Assembly: GCA_946803715.1 (NCBI GenBank)
Contig: CAMPET010000149.1
Span: 63,930-85,032, forward strand
Origin: Beroe ovata
Taxonomy: Eukaryota > Ctenophora > Nuda > Beroida > Beroidae
DNA: 21,103 nt
Direction: 5' to 3'
Part shown: positions 1-11,780 of the stretch, piece by piece
Numbering within the stretch: the stretch's first letter is position 1
Layout of the letters: every line of letters starts with the position of its first letter
The notes under the pieces: generated by a model
The model's database searches: none
Seen by the model: only the letters and a program-made list of their open reading frames with translations
Told to the model about the DNA's origin: nothing
Program-made: the position numbers and the translations under genes

Positions 1-48
1 ATAACCCCCACTCTAATCACCCCCTCTCCTCTCCCCCCTCTATTATAG

Positions 49-1293
49 ACGGTGAACGGTGTCGGATGTGCGCTGCTCCGGGCGTCCTCACTCAAATACC
101 TCACTGACACAAGCCCGAGGGAGAAGTTGCCCGAGTACAACGGCCTCCACTGGTCCATTTTCATGTCCAGTCTCATGGTCGGCAACAGTGTACTTTTCCT
201 CGCTACCGGCAACAACAACTACATTGATACAAACTTGAGGTACATGCTCGTCATAGAAATTAGGGTGTTTCGAATTCCACAATATATCATTGAGTTTCGA
301 ATATTTATAGTTGATTAGGAGTCTTCCCGGCGCCAATTCGAAACGTAGGCTGTGATTGGTTGAATAATAAAGTTCACTGATATTATAAAACCTCTGGCCA
401 GGGTTCGCATTTGTGCGTCTCTCACGGTACTGGGTGGAGTCGGAGTTCTGCTCTACACATTCGCCCTCCGCAAGGAACCGCGTAAGTGGGCCCCCGCCCT
501 CGACATCACTCCCCACTACTGTAGATTTGACAGTTTGACAAGTGAGAAATCTGCTCTCATGGAGCCCCTCACAGTATCCCCATCCAAAGAATATCTCCTA
601 TTCGATGCAAAGAGGGCAGTGGGGAGCAGCAGCAGCCACAACACTGACTCGGAGTACTTGGACGAAACGAGTCCGTACAATCCAGGGTTCTGGGATTCCA
701 CAAAGACACTGTTCATCATGCCAACTGTAAACTTGGTGATCGCCATGCTAGCCTGTGCTGTCTACCCCCTCATGTTCTGTACATTTGGGCCCATGTTCAT
801 CGGCACACTACTAGCAAACAAACAGGATGTGGCACTTTTTGGTGTATGTGTCGGACTGGGCGAGATAATTGGATCGCTTTTCGCCGGCCGAATCGTATCT
901 AATGTTGGTCCCAAATTCTCGGCGTTGCTGGTTGGTGGGCTCGCAATCGTGTGTTTGGGGGTCAGCGCCCTGGTTTACCCCCTATCTGACGACATCCCAG
1001 TCATTGTGGCGCCGACCCTGGGCCTCTTCCTCCCCCTGGGCCTGTTTACGGGGGTTGGGGACGCGAGTACGGGCGTCCTGATATCCACCATTATCGGTAC
1101 AGTGTACGGGGGCGAATCCCAGGCAGCATTCGCTCTCTACTCCCTCGTGTTTAACCTCTCCGCTATACCGCTGTACATCACGAGTTGCCTCGTGTCTTTC
1201 TACGTTGTGCTGGTTGTCATGGTGATACTGGTGACCGGTAACGCGGTGTCCATCTGTCTGATTGACCCTGCGTACTTGAGGAGAGGACCGTAG
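49..1293 (+). CDS. UNC93-like major facilitator family membrane protein, C-terminal part (5'-partial)
   Basis: Two exons can be joined: 49-239 (after acceptor AG at 47-48, following a pyrimidine-rich tract) and 402-1293 (TAG stop), with donor AG|GTACAT at 240 and acceptor CCAG|G at 400-401, phase 2. The product is the last 360 residues. Its start, TVNGVGCALLRASS..YLT, followed by HWSIFMSSLMVGN, matches the conserved block of the UNC93/MFSD11 group (G-G-A-LW..G..Yl, then a G-x-W-x-x-x-x-S-S-x-x-x-GN stretch). The second half has six hydrophobic segments, including a GLGEIIGSLFAGR helix and a GVGDASTGVL segment typical of the late helices of this fold. A charged, Ser-rich loop (about residues 110-150) lies between the halves. 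Family knowledge: UNC93 proteins are transporter-like regulators of channels or of receptor trafficking; the substrate is unknown. The 5' end and initiation codon are outside the window. The subfamily (UNC93A versus MFSD11) cannot be decided by eye. No AATAAA was found soon after the stop. Confidence 0.82.
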
Positions 1294-1544
1294 TAGTGTG
1301 GATATGTGTGTGTGTGTGTGAAACATTTGGACATGTTTGCGTGGATTGTTTGCATTTGGTATGAATAGCTGACATTTCGAGAGTGCACATTTTGCATTGT
1401 TTAGAATATCCTAGAGTCAATCAAACCCGCCAGAAAACCTCGTTTCACTGGATGTCACTGCTCAGTGCTCATATTTGCACACCATGATCGAACCCACAAC
1501 TATATTGCGCATTTTTCGAAACTGCAGATTAACAGATTCACCAG

Positions 1545-3938
1545 TCACGTGGTGGTTGAAGCCATCTCAATATCGGGAGTTTTGGTCTCATCAGCACTAC
1601 ATCCCATGTACTGTGAGTTGTATATGGATAGAGCTGCCCGATTAGACTCCACTGTTATCTCGAACTTGATGAAAAACACCACTGCCATGAGACACAGTAC
1701 TTGCGATGGAAGTGCTATGAACAGGAGCACTGACTGTTTTGCTACCCTCCTGAAATGGGAATAGTGGTTGTTGGGATTGGAATGTTGCCAGGGCTACGGA
1801 AAACATCAACACAGAGATCTGCCAGAATTTTCCTCACACCCCATCGCTTCGGCCGGTTTTGGGTTCGCCCGCGAGAAAGGGTCAGTAGAATTCTGGCAGG
1901 GCTGCATTAGATCTTCAATACGAAGTATAGATCGCATCATATAGCAACTCCCTATCAGTATTGCTATAGATACCTATACCAAAGTATAGCGATACCCACT
2001 CTGTGACGACGGCCTTGACTTTCTTCTCGCAGTTACAGTTCTGCATGATGTTTTCTTTGGCGGTGTCCCCGCCAGGAAACAGGATGAAGTACACCCCGCA
2101 AAATTGATCATCGTCAGTCACGCAGTGATCATACACTTCTTCTGTGCATTGGAATAGGAGGGTTGATTGATTAAATAATCTATGATCTAGGTAATTAATA
2201 GACTAATTGGGTAATGGATTAGGCAATGGATTGACTAATTATGGAACTAATTCCGTTGGTTCACTTATGCTCACATGAACATTATCGTGACAAGGTTCTA
2301 TTTCCCCCAATCTTCCCACATCCCAAACTCACTCACCTAATGGTTGATTTTCTGCCAGCCACTGTTCAGCGTACATGCAACATCCGAAATACTCATTGAT
2401 CTCCCTGTACACTGTGTGTGCTGATTCGTCCTGCATGTGATGACGTCACTTTGGTTCAGTTACTACTCACGGCCATTGTGAGAGATGTCTCCACACGCTG
2501 CTTGCTGCAGGGTTCATCACCAGCTCTGATAATATTGCTAATTCAAACTTACCTCATCTTCGTGATTATCTTCATGGTCCTCTCCCTCATGGTCCTCATC
2601 TTCATGGTCCTCATCTTCATGGTCCGCATCTTCATGGCCCTCTTCTTCATGTTGTTCCGCCCCCTGATCCTCCTCCCCACCTTGTCCTGGAATCCCATGT
2701 TCATCCTCTCCGTGATGATCACCGTCTGGCTCACTGCCAGATTGATCGAGATTGTCCTGGGTAGAGCTGCTCTCATCCCGTTTCTCAATGCTGCGTCTTT
2801 GTGACTCATATTGGTAGTTCTGAACAATAGTCATACCTTCATTTAGTGTGACAATAACAATAATTGTATTCTCACAACGTGCACTCCAAGATAATCCCAG
2901 CTCGAGTGCAATATGTTGGGCACAAACAGCAGCATATTTTTAGAATGATAACCTCATTATATACCGAGTATGGTTGTAGATTGTTGCTGCTTCTGCTGCG
3001 TGACTTCTTCCCCGTGATATCATCACTCTGGGAGGAGGATACTTCCCTCCTTCTCTTACTGTGATCGTCATCATGGGTGTCTGCCAGTTCACTGATCTTG
3101 TTTATCACCGCCTGACAACAATGTATTGACACTGGTTATTCGGAGTTAATAGGAATTCCTCTTTTCTGAGGAATGATTTCCAGTATTTTGACATCCTGTG
3201 AGTCTCACTGTCACTGACCTTTATTCGGTCATCTAGAGTAGCAACCATCCATGAACCGACTCCTAGCTCCTCCAAAACCAATGTCAATCCTAGGAGTTTG
3301 AACTTTTCTGTCAGTAGGTATGATGTTTGGATGAAGTGGCATCACGATTATACCATGCCATTGCCTTAATCTACTGATGATTCATATGGCATCTATTGAG
3401 GCTTAACATGATATGTAACAGTGTAACACTGACCTACAGCTGTATAGATTTTGAGGAATAGGAGTTTCCCCTTGACACACGACAGAGCACCGAAAGCGGT
3501 GTGTCCGGTCATGCACATTCCGTTGACACCGTAGTATACAATGCTTGCCTCGTATTGCCGTACTGAACTTGTGATATCTGCCACAGATGTTTATGTGTTA
3601 TTGTGTTATTGACACTGATAGCCACAGCTCACTTTCGGCCACTTTGATATCCACGGAAAATATCAATCCCCCTAAAAACCAATGAATCACAAGTCGTTTT
3701 CTAATAGGATTAGCAACTTAATTTGAGCTGTTGCCAGTTCATAGCTGCACAAACCTGGCGCGTCAGCGTAAGAAACAATGGAAACACCCAGTGATATGAT
3801 AGCCACAGTGAAGGTAATGATGTTGAACATGTGGAATACTGATCTCCACTTGTCTAGTTTCCGAGTGGATGGGTCCTGTAGGTAAGCGTCATCATCAGCT
3901 ATGGTGAGACCTGATGGTAGCTTCCGCCTTACACTCAT
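1545..3938 (-). CDS. unrecognised two-pass membrane protein with a large loop carrying His/Asp/Glu repeats (nine exons)
   Basis: Hand-built exons on the minus strand: 3938-3718, 3567-3434, 3307-3219, 3111-2953, 2819-2553, 2497-2471 (27-bp microexon, possible 2500 start), 2430-2337, 2141-2000, 1749-1545. Phases agree at every junction and give 445 residues. The first intron's borders are the weakest part (donor GTTGCT); other donors are strong (GTCAGT, GTAAGT, GTGAGT). Residues 1-34 are polar with basic RKLDKWR before a helix at about 35-57. The loop has Cys residues near 64 and in exon 2, a Lys/Arg/Ser-rich part (exon 4), and an acidic His-rich part at about 231-290 with HEDED repeats. A Cys-rich region follows (FGCCMYAEQW, NCNCEKK), then a second helix at about 384-407 and a 38-residue tail. 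Positive-inside reasoning puts the loop outside. I do not recognise the family; the late CC-C-C-C pattern recalls tetraspanin loops only faintly. The 3' end faces the UNC93-like gene, 251 bp away. Confidence 0.68.
1819..1899. repeat. intronic inverted repeat, possible miniature element
   Basis: Perfect 11-bp arms CTGCCAGAATT (1819-1829) and AATTCTGGCAG (1889-1899) enclose about 59 bp with a GC-rich centre. The structure lies in the last intron of the minus-strand two-pass membrane protein gene (1750-1999). It resembles a small MITE in size, but I see no clear target-site duplication and no second copy in the window. Confidence 0.4.
2556..2650 (-). repeat. in-frame 15-bp tandem repeat coding HEDED units
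   Basis: On the plus strand the unit is close to CTTCATGGTCCTCAT, repeated about six times with substitutions. Read on the minus strand in the exon frame it codes His-Glu-Asp-Glu-Asp units, the acidic His-rich end of exon 5 of the two-pass membrane protein. The array runs up to the exon's donor site (GAG|GTAAGT at 2553). Such arrays change length easily, so the residue count of this loop may vary between alleles. Confidence 0.75.
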
Positions 3939-4423
3939 CTCTGCGTGTAGTAATAACGGGCTGTGTAGCTGTGATAGATGAACGAGGCGAAGCTTGTTTT
4001 CCTGAGGTCACTCCCGCCCTCTTTTTCTTTGAGTCCTCTTTTAGGTTTCCCCTCAGTTTATGAGAATGCTGTTGCATTCGAGTAGGGAAGTCATGGTTAC
4101 AATTACTTAAAATTAGATAACCTTATGATGCGAATAGTTGCGAATACAGAATGCGAAAAGAGTGGGTTCAACATGTAGTTGAGAAAGATGGTCAAGTCAA
4201 CCAAATTAGGGTTTCTGGTATCAGACTCATCAAAACCAGTGATCGCTGAACAAGTTGATCAGCAATATGTCAGCATTTATGAAGGATGAATACTAGCTAC
4301 GAAAGTAAAAGAACAGCTGATCCTATCGGCTATCGCATATCTAGTCTTTGAAGTTTGTTTGTCGCTGTCAAGAGTAATAATGCAGAGCTACTGATGGTGA
4401 TAACAATCCAATTTATAGAATTG
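3939..4423. other. 5' flank of the minus-strand two-pass membrane protein gene; nothing recognised
   Basis: AT-rich sequence upstream of the proposed start codon at 3938. A short open frame on the minus strand (4077-3895) is probably 5' UTR or chance. I could not assign a TATA box, initiator or transcription start. Confidence 0.4.
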
Positions 4424-4560
4424 TTTGTGTGTGTGGGTGTGACTGTTAGTGTGTAGGTATGACTATGAGTGTGGGTGGGTACTGGGTGTGTGACTGTGAG
4501 TGTGTGGGTGTGAGTGTGAGTGCAGGGGTGTGTGTGTGTGAGTGGGTGTGTGATCGTGTG
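4424..4560. repeat. GT-rich imperfect simple repeat
   Basis: Long run of GTGTG, GTGGGTGTGA and GTGAGTGTG words on the plus strand. Open frames across it (for example the His/Thr-rich frame on the minus strand) are products of the repeat and not genes. Confidence 0.85.
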
Positions 4561-4712
4561 ATTATCGTATTGCACCTCTGAGAGGTTTCTCGATATGCAA
4601 TAGGGAGAGAGGGGTGTATATTGAATTCACTATATCATCGCTCTAACCATCACAAATTTGCGAGTGACAACAGAAAACTGGTTCATACTGCGTAGGCCAG
4701 CAAACATGCTAC

Positions 4713-4801
4713 TTGTAGGATTTCACCCTACCCTTGCTGGCGGGATTTTATCGGGGCGGATTGAAAATCGCGCGCACCGACGGTAGGGTAAAATCCTACA
4801 A
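4713..4801 (+). mobile_element. MITE copy A (89 bp) with perfect 9-bp target-site duplication
   Basis: The element begins TTGTAGGATTTCACCCTACC and ends in the near-complement GGTAGGGTAAAATCCTACAA, a terminal inverted repeat of about 20 bp with one mismatch. The interior is short, containing CTTGCTGGCGGGATTTTATC and GATTGAAAATCGCGCGCACC. It is flanked on both sides by ACATGCTAC (4704-4712 and 4802-4810), a perfect 9-bp duplication. It has no coding capacity, so it must be moved in trans. Nine-base duplications are typical of Mutator-like elements; that class call is an inference from duplication length only. Two more copies lie at 11649-11765 and 12033-12126. Confidence 0.9.
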
Positions 4802-4810
4802 ACATGCTAC

Positions 4811-5291
4811 GGCCACCACGCTGCTGTTACTGCTATACTGACCTACTCATATATTAATGAGGGACTATATGATCGTGTATTGCAATTTTCAATCATGGCC
4901 CTGAAATTGGTGCATGTGTCAGTGACATGATGCGACACTATTTGCCAGTAGCGACGGAAATTAGACTTTGAATGGGCAGAAGCCGAATACGTGATTATGT
5001 ATACAGTACACTGAGTATTTGTAGCAAGTCTAAAACAGTAACACTAAAAATAGGGTTCCAATAGGGTACCAATTACTAATTGGGGCGAAATGGAACAATT
5101 TTAATGAGTCAATTTTAATGAGCCATTGTTTTGGTGGCACGCGTTTTTCAAACTTCCGTAATAATGAAACTGAAAAACCTTTATCATACCAATAAAAGAA
5201 CTCATATAGTTATACCTAACAATGGAATGGAATTGAACTTAGCTGTTTACTGTTTGTGTAGACCAACGAAAGATAAACCGAGGAATGATAG

Positions 5292-5297
<6 letters not shown>
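4811..5297. other. non-genic AT-rich DNA
   Basis: No supported gene. The open frame beginning near 5131 runs through the following (CT)n tract into the reverse-transcriptase remnant past an n base; its first part has no recognisable domain and I do not treat it as part of the element. Confidence 0.4.

Positions 5298-5332
<35 letters not shown>
5298..5332. repeat. (CT)n microsatellite ending at an n base
   Basis: About 17 uninterrupted CT units, followed by a single n at 5333. Reverse-transcriptase coding sequence starts immediately after the n, so the junction may be an assembly join and not a true one. Confidence 0.9.
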
Positions 5333-5333
5333 N

Positions 5334-6412
5334 AGTGAATGGACGGATATCCCTCTTGGCACTGATAATCAGTGGAGTTCCTCAGGGTACAGTGCTAGGC
5401 CCTATCCTTTTCTTGATATTCATCAACGATATTCCTAGCTGTGTGCTGAGTTCCATCCTCAGATGCTTCGCTGATGACACCCGAGTATCAAGACAAATTG
5501 GATGTGAAGAAGATGTAGCTGCCCTTCAGCGTGATCTCTTGAACGTTATACGTTGGTCCGACTGCAACAACATGACTCTTCACAAAGACAAGTTTGAGTT
5601 CATTTCCTATCAGCATAACCGACAGAACACACTGACAGAACTCCCCTTTGTCTGCGAACAATTCCAGTACAGTGTTTCAGACCTCTCGGTTCTTCGCCCA
5701 TCTGCTCAACTACGCGACCTTGGCGTTATCATGTCCGCAAACCTGTCTTGGACTCCGTAAATCCTCGATATCACCAGCAAGGCTCGCCAAAAAGTAGCTT
5801 GGGTCTTGAGTGTTTTCCATTCACGCTCACCTGAGATCATCTTGACAGTCTACAAGTCCATGGTCCGCAGCTTATTGGAGTACTACTGTCCACTGTGGTG
5901 TCCATCAAATATCTCAGATATCCAAGAAATAGAAGATATCCAGAAAGTCTTGACTTCAAAGATAGCTGGAATGTCTGAAATAAACTACTGGGAGCGACTC
6001 AAAGAACTTTCCTTGTTATCACTACAGCGTAGACGAGAACGTTACACATGTGGAAGGTTCTCAATAAAAAGACAAGCAATGATCTAAAAGTCCAGTTTGC
6101 CCTCGTCCTCGTCTTGGTAACATTGCCAAAGTCCCAGTAATCAGAAAGAACTCATCATCATTTCATCGAAGTGTGTACGAACACTCCTCCTCTGTGATTG
6201 GTCCTAAGTTGTGGAATGCCATTCCCTACCACCTAAACACGATCGTAGATATGGAGAAGTTCAAAACTCGATTAACTGAGTTCCTGATGTCTGTTTTTGA
6301 TACCCCACCAGTTCGAGGCTACACCCCTACTAACTCGAACTCCCTACTCTGTTGGCGAATAGACAAAGAGGCATCAGCCTTGTGGATCGGTCACAGCAGA
6401 CGGCTTTATTGA
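5334..6412 (+). pseudogene. 5'-truncated non-LTR retrotransposon reverse transcriptase remnant (CR1/L2/Jockey-like)
   Basis: The remnant starts inside the reverse-transcriptase domain. SGVPQGTVLGP, then FLIFINDIP and the catalytic box FADDT, identify the palm, followed by the downstream part of the domain. After an in-frame TAA (5758-5760) the same frame resumes with a thumb-like region (VYKSMVRSLLEYYCPLW, IEDIQK, NYWERLKEL, SLQRRRERY). The frame is then broken near 6040-6100, where tail homology moves between frames, and it resumes with VIGPKLWNAIPYHL and FKTRLTEFL before a stop at 6410-6412. No endonuclease, and no palm sequence before the SGVPQG motif, is present. The gene is therefore dead by truncation, one stop and at least two frameshifts. 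The motif style suits CR1/L2-like LINEs; the exact clade is not decided. It lies between two single n bases (5333 and 6944). Confidence 0.88.
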
Positions 6413-6547
6413 AGATCAACGGACGGAGACATAGGTGACATAGTTAGGTACTGTGTGTGTACTCTGCTCTGTGTGTTTACTCTTTACTAGCTAGCACTTC
6501 TGATAGACTTTATTCTCTCATGACATCGCCCACCTGTCGATTGACGA

Positions 6548-6785
6548 GAGAGTGGTGTCAAGAGAAGTCGATGTCAAGAGAAGGCGATGTCAAAGGGACT
6601 GATATCAATTGTCAATGGAGAAAAGTATCTAGGAGAAGTGCTGTGAAGGGAAATAGTGTCAAGAGGGAATCCTGCCAAGAGAATGTGATGTCAAGAGAAA
6701 GTGATGTCAAGAGAGAATAGAGTCAAGAGGTAGTCCTATCGAAAGAATTAGTGAATTATTCATGGTTTCAAGGGGAATTGTGTCA
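6548..6785. repeat. degenerate minisatellite based on GATGTCAAGAGAA
   Basis: Words close to GATGTCAAGAGAA, AGTGTCAAGAGGGAA and GATGTCAAAGGGA recur every 14-18 bp across about 240 bp, more regular at both ends than in the middle. It directly follows the retrotransposon remnant. The open frame across it is Lys/Arg/Ser/Glu-rich because of the repeat. Confidence 0.7.
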
Positions 6786-6914
6786 GGTGGACGCACTCCT
6801 GCATTCAAAGGAAGTAGTCTATTTGAGTGTGTCTACATCTGTCTGTTTGCTTGTTTGTGTCTCAGTATTGTACAAGGGTCTATGTCTGTGTAGGTATTTG
6901 AATTATGGTGTATG

Positions 6915-6943
6915 TGCTTGTGAGTGTGTGTGTGAGTGTGTGT
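6915..6943. repeat. GT-rich microsatellite ending at an n base
   Basis: TGTGAGTGTGTG words run up to the n at 6944, another probable assembly join. Confidence 0.75.
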
Positions 6944-6944
6944 N

Positions 6945-8205
6945 TCTGACCAATTTTTGTCCATAACTCAGCTCAGGAAAGATTGCACCTTCCCTTTGAG
7001 TTATCAGGCTGAATTTTGGAGAGTTGATTGAAACTTATGTTACCAACAAAGCAAGCTTAGAATCAGCTTTCTGAGTGATTCAAGCCTGAGCTATGAGCTG
7101 TTGAAAACTTTAAGAAGCCATAATTTCCGCAAGCAGTGGGGGATTCAGACTATTCTAACTTGCTTTGACCAGCATTGTTTTCTCTATCTAGTGACAAAAT
7201 TTCATAATGATTTGTTGAATCTATTCGATGAGTTCGTAAATGTGATTAAACATCATTGCCACAAATGTGCTAGTACTTTGTGCGCATGCGCTGTTGTTAC
7301 CACCCTACACGTTGCGTGACCCTACCTTCTCAGTTCACTGAGTAGAACAGGGGCAAGCAACGTGTACACTTCTTTTTGCAACTTTACTTACTCTGATAAT
7401 CTCATTGAGACTAGCAGCATAGTTGAGACTAAGCATCGTTCTGGGGTATCACTATCTGAAACTCAACTCCCCTATCCCTGAAGTCATTAACATACACAGC
7501 AATATGTGCATATATCAGCAGCAATGGTGATTACTGAGTGCACTTGCAAATTCAGCACTAAACTTATTTATGCTTGATTTCAATAATATCTTGAATTGAT
7601 CCCAAAGAATAACAAGCATCTTAAATTTGAACTCATACGGACAGAATCCTGTACAGTACTTAGGAAAATATTTGAAGCGTATTATATATGTAAAGAAAAA
7701 CCACAGATTAATGATAAATCAGAAGTTATTACATAGGTTTTTAGTTCAGGGTGATGTCATACTCACTAGGTAATCCAGTGTGGTATACATCACATTTCTG
7801 TGTATTATTATCTTTTCTCAGTTACATTGTGTGTATGTGATTTATGTGTATGCTGATACACGCATATTGCATATGTTATGGTTACTCGTTTATCCGGTTT
7901 TTAGTTCAGTGCTCAGTTTCGGTTAAGTAGTCACAGTATTTTAGTTACAGTGTTAGTATCATACCCTAATTTATTTAACTTTGTTCTCGCCATAAATTTT
8001 TCGATTTCCAGCTCTTCTTATTTCATTTCAGGTTGAAAACGGCGTTGTATTCCGAAAATATTTCCGATGCCAAGTTATTAAAATCCAGATTCAGTTATTA
8101 AAATTCAGTTTCATTACTTTGTCGCAGAGACCATATTCAAAATCAATCAGCCAAGTTTAAACTGGTTTAATGTGATGCAGCACTAACACAGTATCCTCCT
8201 CAGCA
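6945..8205. other. intergenic region upstream of the TMEM184-like gene
   Basis: No coding exon could be supported in about 1.26 kb of AT-rich DNA. The last bases, CTCCTCAG at 8196-8203 just before the start codon, would serve as a 3' splice site, so a 5' UTR exon may lie in this region. No TATA box or clear promoter could be picked. Confidence 0.4.
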
Positions 8206-10858
<2,653 letters not shown>

Positions 10859-10861
10859 GAA

Positions 10862-10901
10862 CACACACACGTGGTACACGCACACGTGGTACACGCACGT
10901 G
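10862..10901. repeat. short tandem repeat with three CACGTG E-boxes after the TMEM184-like stop
   Basis: CACGTG occurs at 10868, 10883 and 10896 within a repeated CACACGTGGTACACG word, 4-45 bp after the TGA. Because CACGTG is its own reverse complement, the RNA could also fold. It lies in the likely 3' UTR. A regulatory role is inference only. Confidence 0.6.
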
Positions 10902-11400
10902 ATTGTTGAGTCAGCTGTACAAGTGGGTGGTGGAACTGGAAATGTAAAGAGGAATGACCCTGTTATAGTTGTTCAACGTTTATGACTGAATATATACGCT
11001 CTACGCTGAACACAACGCAAACTTGGATGTTTGAATGTAATTTATTGAATGATATGGTGCTGGAACACTTAACCAAAAGTATAACGCAAGGTTTTTGCTC
11101 TTAAGAATATGTTTTAAAGACAGTACGTAGTAGGCTAGTGATTGAGTAATTGAAATGCGGGCAACATTTAGATTTAACACTAGCAACTGTGCAAATTTCA
11201 TGACTCATTTTACATTTATCATTTCATTTGGATCTTATCGTATTCGATATATCTGTCATATCATGTGATATTATGACATTATGTGATATCAGATATTGTC
11301 TATTGCTGTTGATAAAACTTATATTGCACATTAATCCTGCAAGCTCATTAAATTAAATATGGAGCACTCCTATCGTTTGATTAGGTGGAATCGCTCAATA
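10902..11400. other. probable 3' UTR and intergenic DNA after the TMEM184-like gene
   Basis: AT-rich; no gene supported. An ATTAAA near 11348 could be a weak polyadenylation signal, but this is not secure. Confidence 0.35.
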
Positions 11401-11775
11401 GGGTCCGTGCCGTCCTTTTTTCGAACCCTATGGCATGGGGCACTTTGCTCTATTTGCAGAGCTCGATGAGCTCATTCCGGCAATACCCCATCTGTGGGGT
11501 TTAAATGGCATCCTATGCTTGGTCACGGACCACAAAGTTTGTGAAAATAATTAAACTGGAAGCAACACGATGCGCGCGAGAAACTTAGTTCATCGAGCTC
11601 TACAAATTGAGCAAAGTGCCCCATAGGGCTTGAAAAAGGGCGGATTCCTTGTAGGATTACTCCCTACCTCGCTGGCGGGATTTCATCCCTGGCAAGGGCG
11701 GAATTAATTAGTAATAGTAATAGTATTACTATTGCGCAGCGCCGACGGTAGGGAAAACCTAACAAGGCGGACCGG
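11401..11775. mobile_element. foldback-type inverted-repeat element, right arm split by a MITE
   Basis: A left arm at about 11401-11470 and a right arm at about 11591-11643 are imperfect complements over more than 50 bp. Shared words, after complementing the right arm, are CCCTATGG, GGGGCACTTTGCTC, ATTTG and AGAGCTCGATGA. The arms enclose about 120 bp, in which CACGGACC (11524-11531) also pairs with GGTCCGTG in the left arm. The right arm appears to resume after the MITE at 11649-11765 (GGCGGACCGG), giving further pairing to the left end. No coding capacity. The class is unknown. Confidence 0.6.
11649..11765 (+). mobile_element. MITE copy B (117 bp), diverged
   Basis: Starts TTGTAGGATTACTCCCTACC and ends GGTAGGGAAAACCTAACAA, with the family's CGCTGGCGGGATTTCATC and GCGCCGACGGTAGGG interior words. 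It is longer than the other copies because of an insertion containing alternating TAATAG and ATTACT sequence. The flanks GGCGGATTCC and GGCGGACCGG share only the first six bases, so its target-site duplication is decayed or altered. It sits inside the right arm of the foldback element. Confidence 0.8.
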
Positions 11776-11780
11776 CCTAG

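Noticed and set aside
2000-2430. Tetraspanin large extracellular loop in the two-pass protein (CC, then Cys before the last helix)
   Set aside because: The motif is CCM and not CCG, and I find only two membrane helices instead of four.
4330-4575. His/Thr-rich minus-strand open frame
   Set aside because: Entirely explained by the GT-rich simple repeat.
5131-5332. N-terminal extension of the reverse-transcriptase open frame
   Set aside because: It has no endonuclease or reverse-transcriptase motif, runs through (CT)n and is joined across an n.
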